From the NCBI RefSeq assembly GCF_000016065.1, contig NC_009092.1:3100001-3164000 (forward strand): a stretch of 64,000 nt of DNA. The letters run 5' to 3'. The notes beneath the pieces were generated by a model. It did no database searches and was not told where the DNA came from. It saw only the letters and a program-made list of their open reading frames with translations. This document shows, one piece after another, positions 36,916 through 46,200 of this stretch. Both the position numbers and the translations under genes were made by a program. Each line of letters begins with the position of its first letter. The first letter of the stretch is position 1. This DNA comes from Shewanella loihica PV-4 (lineage in GTDB: Bacteria > Pseudomonadota > Gammaproteobacteria > Enterobacterales > Shewanellaceae).

Positions 36916-38964
36916 TTAGTGGGCCTTTGCCGCCGAGACTAATGCCTTCTGCACATGATCCGGCACCACATCATAGCGGCTAAAGGTCATGGCAAACTGA
37001 CCGTCGCCGCCGGTTAAGGATTTCAGCCGGGTCGAGTAATCGTCGACGGTAGCAAGCGGTGCCTCGACCTCCACTTCGACCTTGCCGTTGCCCTGGGCCT
37101 GGGTGCCGCAGATGATGCCGCGATTGGCACTGATATCCCCGGTAATGTCACCCACATGCTCCTGGGCCACCTGCACCTGCATCTCGACGATCGGCTCCAG
37201 GATCACTGGGTTGGCTTCCTGCACGGCATCGAGGAAGGCCTTCTTACCCGCCATCACGAAGGCGATCTCCTTCGAGTCGACGCTATGATGCTTACCGTCC
37301 AGCAAGGAGACGCGTACATCCTGCATCGGGAAGCCCGCCACGGCGCCGCCGTTCATCGCCTCCTTCACCCCTTTCTCGACCGCGGGAATGTATTGGCTCG
37401 GCACCGAGCCGCCCACCACCTTGCTGACAAACTCGAAGCCTGCACCTCTTGGCAGCGGCTCGACGGTGAGCTCCACCTCACCAAACTGACCGGCACCGCC
37501 AGACTGTTTCTTGTGGCGGTAACGCGCCGTGGCGCTGCGGGTGATGGTTTCGCGATACGCCACCGCGGGCACATCGGTTTCCATATCGACGTTAAAGAGA
37601 TCATGGGCCTTCTCCAGCGCGATCTGCAGGTGCAAGTCCCCCTGGCCCTGTAGAATCGTCTGTCCTTCGGCCTCGTTCTTGGCGATGTGCAGGCTAGGAT
37701 CTTCCACCACCAACTTGTTGAGCACCTCGGCAATCTTCTGCTCGTCGCCGCGGCGCTTGGCCGACACCGCCAGGCCGAAGATAGGTTGTGGCAGCACTAG
37801 CTCAGGCAGGTGGAACTCATCTTCGTCGTGACTGTCGTGAAGCACGGCGCCCACGGTCAGCTCATCTACCTTAGAGATGGCGCAGATATCGCCTGGCACC
37901 GCAGAGGTCACGCTAACCTGCTTGTCCCCCTGAAGCTTAAACAGGTTACCTACCTTGATGGGTTTACGACCATCGCCGATAAACAGCTTCATCCCCAGAG
38001 AGATGGTGCCCTGATAGACCCTAAACACTCCCATGCGACCGAAGAAGGGGTCGATAGCCACCCGAAAAACATAGGCCAGGGCGTGATCTTCGCTGGACTG
38101 GGTCACATCCACCGGCAGGGCCGATTCCCCTTGCCCCTTGATGAACTGGGGCGGGTTGGCCTCTAATGGGTTGGGGCTCAGCTTGATGATGAGCTCTAAC
38201 AGCGCGCCTATGCCCACCTGCTGCTCGGCGCTGGTGAAACAGACAGGCACCAGATGGCCCATGCGCAGCGCGGTTTCCAGCGGGGCATGTAGCTGCTCGG
38301 GCGTAAGGTTTTCCCCCTGCTCCAGATACAGCGCCATCAGCTCATCGTCTTCCTCGAGCACAGTATCCACCAGCTCATCGCGGGCACTGGCCACATCATG
38401 GAACAGGGCCTCCCCCTGCAACTCGGGCTGAGGATGCAGATAACAGTCGATCACATCATCCAGGGCGGCATTAGGCAGATTCACCGGCAGGCAGCGATGG
38501 CCAAACTTGGTTTGGATCTCATCGAGTAGTCCCGCCAGATTAGCGCCATTGCCGTCGATATGGTTAATCGCAATCAGCACCACCTTACCCTGTGCCCTGG
38601 CGGCCTCGAAGGCGCGCTGGGTGATAGTCTCTATGCCGGTGGCGGCGTTGATCACCAAGAGCACAGACTCCACACCGCTAAGCGGCAACAAGGCACGGCC
38701 GAAGAAATCGGGCAGGCCCGGGGTGTCGATGAAATTGATGTGATGATTGTCGAAATCGAGATTGAGGAAGGAAGGTTCTAAGCTGTGTCTGTGGTCTTTT
38801 TCCTGGGCAGTGAAATCAGCATGATTTGTGCCCTTGTCCACCCTGCCTTTTTGGGCGATCGCCTCGCCCTGGAACAGCAATGCCTCGAGCAGAGTGGATT
38901 TACCCGCCCCTGTGTGTCCGAGCACCGCCAGATTCCGGATCTGCTCCGTGGTAAACTCAGCCAT
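36916..38964 (-). CDS. EF-G paralogue (second elongation factor G-like GTPase)
   Basis: Translational GTPase similar to EF-G. Five-domain layout over 682 aa; canonical FusA is about 700. G1 is GHTGAGKST, G3 is DTPG, but G4 reads NHID instead of the usual NKxD. Domain IV begins near ETITRSATARYRHKKQSGGA, and the tip (residues about 500-515) differs from housekeeping FusA. AGGAGG is 5 nt upstream of the ATG. It may act in ribosome recycling, in stress translation or as a spare EF-G. It lies next to pfaR in other Shewanella, as I recall. Confidence 0.9.
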   Translation of the reverse strand: MAEFTTEQIRNLAVLGHTGAGKSTLLEALLFQGEAIAQKGRVDKGTNHADFTAQEKDHRHSLEPSFLNLDFDNHHINFIDTPGLPDFFGRALLPLSGVESVLLVINAATGIETITQRAFEAARAQGKVVLIAINHIDGNGANLAGLLDEIQTKFGHRCLPVNLPNAALDDVIDCYLHPQPELQGEALFHDVASARDELVDTVLEEDDELMALYLEQGENLTPEQLHAPLETALRMGHLVPVCFTSAEQQVGIGALLELIIKLSPNPLEANPPQFIKGQGESALPVDVTQSSEDHALAYVFRVAIDPFFGRMGVFRVYQGTISLGMKLFIGDGRKPIKVGNLFKLQGDKQVSVTSAVPGDICAISKVDELTVGAVLHDSHDEDEFHLPELVLPQPIFGLAVSAKRRGDEQKIAEVLNKLVVEDPSLHIAKNEAEGQTILQGQGDLHLQIALEKAHDLFNVDMETDVPAVAYRETITRSATARYRHKKQSGGAGQFGEVELTVEPLPRGAGFEFVSKVVGGSVPSQYIPAVEKGVKEAMNGGAVAGFPMQDVRVSLLDGKHHSVDSKEIAFVMAGKKAFLDAVQEANPVILEPIVEMQVQVAQEHVGDITGDISANRGIICGTQAQGNGKVEVEVEAPLATVDDYSTRLKSLTGGDGQFAMTFSRYDVVPDHVQKALVSAAKAH

Positions 38965-39110
38965 ATCGGCCTCCTTTGATCTGTTATATCAATAGGTAAC
39001 AGCACCACGACCTCTTTCCCTGCCACTAAAATCGTGTTTGCTGCAAACAAAAACAATGTGTTGTGATCGGTCTATTAACAACCAGTATAGGCCTGTCAAC
39101 CTGCCTTGCT

Positions 39111-39126
39111 TTTGATCGAGATCACG
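39111..39126. promoter_or_regulatory. Crp/Fnr-type site between the EF-G gene and pfaR
   Basis: TTTGATCGAGATCACG. Its core TTGATCGAGATCAC matches Fnr TTGAT-N4-ATCAA at 9 of 10 positions and Crp TGTGA-N6-TCACA at 8 of 10. It lies 237 bp before pfaR and 147 bp before the divergent EF-G gene. The 398-bp gap holds no other gene, and I could not place a good sigma-70 promoter in it. Confidence 0.4.
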
Positions 39127-39362
39127 CTTTAACTCACAGGGTTAATTTAGCTAACGCCTGTCACAAACAGCGAACATATGTAAGCTAAAAGAGCCGGTAT
39201 CGAAGACTTTTAAGTCCCAGGTGATTGTATTGGCCCTCAAGCTACTGTAGTCTGCTGCTCTATTAACGTCAGTTCAGACGGACAACGCGGGATTTTGCAG
39301 GCTAGCAGCAAACCGCGACAGCGCTTGTCCCAATAGATTATTGATGGAACGCCCTAACCAGT

Positions 39363-40217
39363 ATGCTCGAGAAGCCTAACCACAAGACGCAGCGCCGGGA
39401 CTCGCAGACCGCGGCGCGAAAACTCAGCGCCAGTGAATATAGGCACAAGAATGCCACCACCACCCCTGAGATGCGTCAGTTTATCCAGGAGTCGGAACTA
39501 CCGGTGAGCCAGCTGGCAAAGGTGCTCAACATCAGCGAAGCCACGGTGCGTAAATGGCGCCGGCGCGACTCCATCGAAGACACGCCCAACACCCCCCACC
39601 ACCTCAACACCACGCTAACGCCGATGCAGGAGTATGTGGTCGTGGGGCTGCGCTACCAGCTGAAGATGCCGCTGGACAGGCTACTCAAGGTGACTCAGGA
39701 GTTTATCAATCCCAATGTGTCCCGCTCCGGCCTCGCCCGCTGCCTCAAGCGCTACGGGGTGTCGCGCATCCACAACATCGAGCGTCCCGAGGTGCCGGAT
39801 CATTACTTCAACCAGCTGCCCATCGCCCAAGGCAGCGATATTGTCACCTATACCTTAAATCCAGAGACTCTGGCCCATACCCTGGCGCTGCCACAGGCCG
39901 ACGGCGACACAGTGCTGCAGGTGGCCTCGCTCACCCTACCGCCACAACTGGCGGACGCCAAGCCAAGCTCGGTACTTTTGGGCATAGATCCCCACAGCGA
40001 CTGGATCTACTTAGATATCTATCAAGACGGTAACACCCAGGCCACCAAGCGATACATCACCCATCTGCTTCGCCAAGGGCCGTTTCATCTGCGTAAGCTT
40101 TTGGTACGCAACTATCACACTTTCTTACAGCGCTTCCCTGGTGCCACCATGGCACAGCTAACACCCGGCGCTGACATACAGACACCTGAGCATCAGGTAG
40201 CAAGCGGAGACTCATAA
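39363..40217 (+). CDS. pfaR: Regulator of the pfa genes (PfaR), transposase-like HTH protein
   Basis: The gene that precedes pfaA in Shewanella-type pfa clusters, and which in related strains is described as a positive regulator. Residues about 35-65 form a helix-turn-helix (LPVSQLAKVLNISEATVRKW, followed by RRRD), and the layout resembles the N-terminal parts of IS481-type transposases, but the catalytic acidic triad is not visible. The 284-residue protein has no Shine-Dalgarno site of note before its ATG. Its TAA overlaps the pfaA ATG by one base (TAATG), coupling the regulator to the synthase. Confidence 0.88.
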   Translation: MLEKPNHKTQRRDSQTAARKLSASEYRHKNATTTPEMRQFIQESELPVSQLAKVLNISEATVRKWRRRDSIEDTPNTPHHLNTTLTPMQEYVVVGLRYQLKMPLDRLLKVTQEFINPNVSRSGLARCLKRYGVSRIHNIERPEVPDHYFNQLPIAQGSDIVTYTLNPETLAHTLALPQADGDTVLQVASLTLPPQLADAKPSSVLLGIDPHSDWIYLDIYQDGNTQATKRYITHLLRQGPFHLRKLLVRNYHTFLQRFPGATMAQLTPGADIQTPEHQVASGDS

Positions 40218-43200
40218 TGAGCCAGACCGAAACATCAAAGACGTCAAGCGATCAGCGCCTCAACAAGCGTCTGAAAGATATGCCCATTGCCATCGTTGGC
40301 ATGGCGAGCATCTTTGCCAACTCACGTTATCTCAACAAATTTTGGGATCTGATCTGCGACAAGATTGACGCCATCACCGAGGTGCCAGACACCCATTGGC
40401 AGGTCGACGATTACTACGACAGCGATAAGAGCGCGCCGGACAAGAGCTACTGCAAACGCGGCGGCTTCATGCCCGAGGTCAACTTCAACCCGATGGAGTT
40501 TGGCCTGCCGCCCAACATCCTAGAGCTGACCGACACCTCACAGCTGTTGTCACTCATCGTCGCCAAAGAGGTACTCGCCGATGCCAAGCTACCGAGCGAC
40601 TACGACAGAAACAAGATAGGCATTACCCTAGGTGTGGGCGGCGGTCAGAAGATCAGCCACAGTCTCAACGCCAGGCTGCAATATCCTGTGCTGAAAAAGG
40701 TGTTCAAGCACAGCGGCATCAGCGACGCCGACAGCGAGATGCTGATCAAGAAATTTCAGGACCAATATGTCCACTGGGAAGAGAACTCCTTCCCTGGCTC
40801 TCTGGGCAATGTGATCGCCGGACGTATCGCCAACCGTTTCGACTTAGGCGGCATGAACTGCGTCGTCGACGCCGCCTGCGCCGGCTCGCTGGCAGCCATG
40901 CGCATGGCGCTCAGCGAACTGGTGGACGGCCGCGCCGAGATGATGATCACCGGTGGCGTCTGTACCGACAACTCCCCCTCCATGTATATGAGCTTCTCCA
41001 AGACGCCAGCCTTCACCACCAACGAGACGGTGCAGCCCTTCGATATCGACTCCAAGGGGATGATGATAGGCGAAGGGATAGGCATGGTGGCCCTGAAGCG
41101 TTTGGAAGATGCCGAGCGCGATGGCGATCGCATCTATGCGGTGATCAAGGGCGTAGGCGCCTCGTCGGACGGTAAGTTTAAGTCTATCTACGCACCGCGC
41201 CCCGAAGGCCAGGCCAAGGCGCTCAAACGCGCCTACGACGATGCCGGATTCCCGCCACATACCTTAGGGCTGATGGAAGCCCACGGCACGGGCACGGCCG
41301 CCGGTGACGTGGCCGAGTTTAACGGCCTCAAGTCTGTGTTCAGCGAAGGCTGCAAGACGACCCAGCATATCGCCCTGGGCTCGGTGAAGTCGCAAATCGG
41401 CCATACCAAGTCGACCGCAGGCACGGCGGGGCTTATCAAGGCGGCGCTGGCGCTACACCACAAGGTGTTACCACCGACCATCAATGTGGACCAGCCCAAT
41501 CCTAAACTGGATATCGCCAACTCGCCTTTCTACCTCAATACCGAGACGCGCCCCTGGCTGCCACGCCCGGACGGCACCCCGCGCCGCGCCGGTATCAGCT
41601 CTTTCGGCTTTGGCGGCACTAACTTCCACTTCGTGCTCGAAGAGTACCAGCGCGAACATAGCCGAGATCTGGGCAAGCTGACCCAATTCCGTCAGCGCGC
41701 CGTGCCTCAGAGCTTGCTGATCAGCGGCGCCGACAAGGCTGGCCTCATCGCCACCATCAGGCAGCTTGTTGCAGACGCAGATAAACAATCCCTCGACGTC
41801 CTGGCCAGTCAACATCCGCTGCGCATGCTTGACGCCAGTGCCCCGCGTCTTGGCCTGGTCGTTAGCGACAGAGACAGCCTCAAGACCCAGCTTAATCAGG
41901 CGCTTAGCCGCCTGGAAGCGGGCGATGAGGCATACTGGTCGCTACCTGGCGGCCTGCACTATCGCATCAGCAGTCTGGCTAACCCTAAAGTGGCCGCGGT
42001 GTTTGCCGGACAAGGCGCCCAATACCTCAACATGGGCCGTGAGCTAAGCTGTCATTTCCCCGAGATGCGCGAGCAATTTGTACTGGCCGACAAGGTATTT
42101 GCCAGCCAGGATAAGACGCCCTTGTCGCAACTGGTGTACCCGGTGCCAGTCTTCACGACTGAGGAGCGCAAGGCACAAGAGGCACTACTGACCAATACCG
42201 CCAATGCCCAGAGCGCCATCGGCGCCATCTCCATGGGGCAATACACCCTGCTCAAGCAAGCCGGCTTCACGCCCGACATGGTGGCAGGCCACAGCTTTGG
42301 TGAACTCAGCGCCCTGTGCGCCGCCGGGGTGATCAGCCTCGAAGACTATTACCAGCTGACATTCGCCCGTGGCGATGCCATGGCCAGCCCAAGTGCCGAG
42401 AGTGCCGAGGGTGCCGATCGCGGTACCATGTTCGCCATCATCACCAAAACCGCCGAGGATCTGACTCGACTGGAAGCTACCCTTATCGCCTTTGAGGGGG
42501 TTAAGGTCGCCAACTACAACGCGCCGACCCAGCTGGTGATCGCCGGACCGACAGATGCCACCACCCAGGCGGCCAAGGCCCTTAGCGAGCTCGGTTTCAA
42601 GGCGATCGCCCTGCCAGTATCCGGCGCCTTCCACACACCATTGGTGGGCCACGCCCAGGCACCGTTTGCCGAGGCGATCGACAAGGTGAAGTTTGCCAAA
42701 CCGGCGCTGCCTGTGTACGCCAACGCCAGCGGCGCTCGCTACGCCAATGTCGCCAAGACCATCAAGAATGAGTTTAAGCAGCACATGCTGCAATCTGTGC
42801 GCTTTAGCGAGCAGCTAGAAGCCATGTACGCCGATGGTGCGCGCGTCTTCATCGAGTTCGGCCCGAAGAATATTCTACAGAAACTGGTGGAGAACACCCT
42901 TAGCGACAAGCTAGATACCCTGTGCACCATCAGCCTCAACCCTAACCCTAAGGGCGATAGCGACCTGCAACTTCGTCAGGGCGCCATGCAGCTTGCCGTC
43001 TGCGGCATCGCACTGGATGAGATAGACCCATACCAAACCGAAGCGGCCCAGGCCGAGCCAGTCTCTCCCATGAATATCACGCTCAACGCGACCAACTACA
43101 TCAGCCCGGCGACCCTGGCGAAGATGGAAAAATCCCTTAACACGGGCACCATCACGCCACAGACCCGAGTGCAAGAGAAGATAGTGGAAGTTGAAAAACT

Positions 43201-46200
43201 GGTCGAAGTCGAAAAAATTGTCGAAAAATTTGTAGAAGTAGAGAAGATAGTGGAAAAATCGATCCCCGCAGCCCAAGCGCCACAGGCCAATGACTCTCAT
43301 GGCTCAGTCATCAATACACCTGCCATCCAGACGTTACAGACAATCGCTGGCGATGATGCCCTGACGGCACTGTTCGCCGCCCAGCAACAGACGGCTCAGC
43401 TGCATCAGCAATTCTTGACCATACCGCAGCAGTATGGCGAGACAGTCACTCAGCTGATGACGGCGCAGGCACAGATGGCCGCCGCCGGGGTCGCGATCCC
43501 TGAGAGCCTGCAGCGCGCAATGGAGCAGTTCCACCAACATCAGGCGCAAACGTTACAAAGCCATACTCAGTTCCTCGAGATGCAGGCCTTAAGCCATCAA
43601 AGCGCCTTAAGCCTGCTCAGCCACGGAGCTATGGCGCCGCAAGCAAGCGCACCTAGCCGGGTTGTATTCACGCCAGCATCGACTCCGGCGCCAAACCCAA
43701 TAAAAGCCACTGTGCCTGCGGCCGCGCCAGCAGTTACGGCAGCACCTCAGGTACAAGCGACTGTTAATCCGCCAGTAGCCACACCTGCTAAGGTGCAGCA
43801 AACTGTACAACCTATCGCCCCTCAGCCAATGGCACCTGCACAATCACCTGCCATTGAGCCAGTGAGTATGGCGCCAAGTGTTAACCTGGGCAGTGAACAG
43901 GTGCAACAGACCATGCTAAGCGTGGTGGCCGAAAAAACCGGTTACCCAACCGAGATGCTGGCCCTTGAGATGGACATGGAGGCCGACCTCGGCATCGATT
44001 CCATCAAGCGCGTGGAGATCTTAGGCACAGTGCAAGATGAGCTGCCGGCTCTGCCGGAGCTGAGCCCGGAAGATCTGGCCGAGTGTCGCACCCTGGGTGA
44101 GATCGTGGCGTATATGGAAAGCAAGCTGCCGGCCGCAGGTGCTCACATTACAGAAACCGCCGCTGGCGCAATTCAACAAGCCGCCGCTGGCGCTGTTGCT
44201 ACCCCAGAGGTTCAAAACACAGCTACTAGCGGTTTATCTTCGACACAAGTCCAAGAGACCATGCTCACAGTTGTGGCTGACAAGACAGGCTACCCTACCG
44301 AGATGTTGGCCCTTGAGATGGACATGGAAGCCGATCTCGGCATCGATTCCATCAAGCGCGTGGAGATCTTAGGCACAGTACAAGATGAGCTGCCAAACCT
44401 ACCCGAACTCAGCCCGGAAGATCTGGCCGAGTGCCGCACCTTGGGTGAGATCGTGGCGTATATGGAAAGCAAGCTGCCGGCCGCAGGAGCTAATATTTCA
44501 GAAACCGCCGTTGGCGCAATTCAACAAGCCGCCACAGGCTTGTCATCGACACAAGTCCAAGAAACCATGCTCACAGTTGTGGCCGACAAGACAGGCTACC
44601 CAACCGAAATGCTATCACTTGAGATGGACATGGAGGCCGATCTCGGCATCGATTCCATCAAGCGCGTAGAGATCTTAGGCACAGTACAGGATGAGCTGCC
44701 AGGACTGCCGGAACTCAGCCCAGAAGATCTGGCCGAGTGCCGTACCCTGGGTGAAATTGTTAGCTATATGAATAGCAAGCTGCCAGCTGCAGGTGCTCAT
44801 ATTACAGAAACCGCCGCTGGCGCAATTCAACAAGCCGCAGGCGCTATGAACAGCCAACAGCCAACCGCAGGTGCACCTATTCAGCAAGCCGCCGCTGGCT
44901 TGTCTTCGACACAAGTCCAAGAAACCATGCTGAGCGTGGTAGCTGATAAGACAGGTTACCCAACTGAGATGCTGGCCCTTGAGATGGATATGGAGGCCGA
45001 TCTTGGCATCGACTCTATCAAGCGGGTCGAGATCTTAGGCACAGTTCAAGACGAACTGCCGGGACTGCCTGAACTCAGCCCAGAAGATCTGGCCGAGTGC
45101 CGCACCCTGGGGGAAATCGTCGCTTACATGAATAGCAAGCTGACCGCCACAGGCGCTGCACTCAGCCCAGAGGTTCAAAGCTCTGTTGCGACTGATAGCC
45201 TGTCATCAACACAGGTACAGCAGACCATGCTCACTGTGGTGGCCGACAAGACGGGCTACCCAACCGAGATGCTGTCGCTGGAGATGGACATGGAAGCCGA
45301 CCTTGGTATCGACTCAATTAAACGAGTCGAGATCTTAGGCACAGTTCAAGACGAACTGCCGGGACTGCCGGATCTCAACCCGGAAGATCTGGCCGAGTGC
45401 CGCACTCTGGGTGAGATCGTGGCGTATATGAACAGCAAGCTGCCCGCCGCAGACGCGATAGTTGACACGACAAGCAGCCAAGAGCAGAGCGCCTCGGTTA
45501 CTCAGGTGCAAGCCATCTCCGCCGAGCCTTTAGTCGAGCTACCGCCTCACAGCGAGGTGGCGCTAAAAAAGCTTGAAGCGGCGAAGCCTGATGCCGAGGG
45601 TTTCGCCGCCAATGCTACCCTGGTGATCCAAGACGATGGTCACAATGCCGGGGTACTGGCCGAGAAACTCAGCAACAAGGGACTCAAGGTCGTGGTTGTG
45701 CGCCTGCCAGAAGGTCAGCCTCAGTCACCGCTGAGCAGCGCCATCGCCAGCTGGCAGCCAGAAGGACTGGCTGAGCAAGATGTGATGCAGGCGATAGCAG
45801 GAATTAGCGCAGACCACGGTAACATTGCAGGTTTTGTACACCTACAGCCTCAGCAGGAAGCCAACGCTGTCTCAGAGATACAACTGAGCGACGCTGGCTT
45901 TAACCACCTGAGTTCGGCGTTCCTCTGGGCCAAGCATCTGCAGGCGCCATTAAGCGCGCAGACGGGTCGTCGCTGCTTTGTCACCGTCAGTCGTATCGAC
46001 GGCGGCTTCGGCTACCTGGATGCTAAGCAACTGGCCAAGAGCGAACTTAATCAGGCCGCGCTTTCGGGTCTCACCAAGACTCTGAGTCATGAATGGCCAG
46101 GCATCTTCTGCCGCGCGTTGGACTTAGCGCCAGAGATGAGCGCGGCGCAGCTGAGCGATGCCGTACTCGCGGAGCTCATGGACAGCGACAGCGGTCTCAA

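Noticed and set aside
39230..39266. pfaR promoter from TTGGCC to TATTAA
   Set aside because: The spacer is 25 bp, too long for a sigma-70 promoter.
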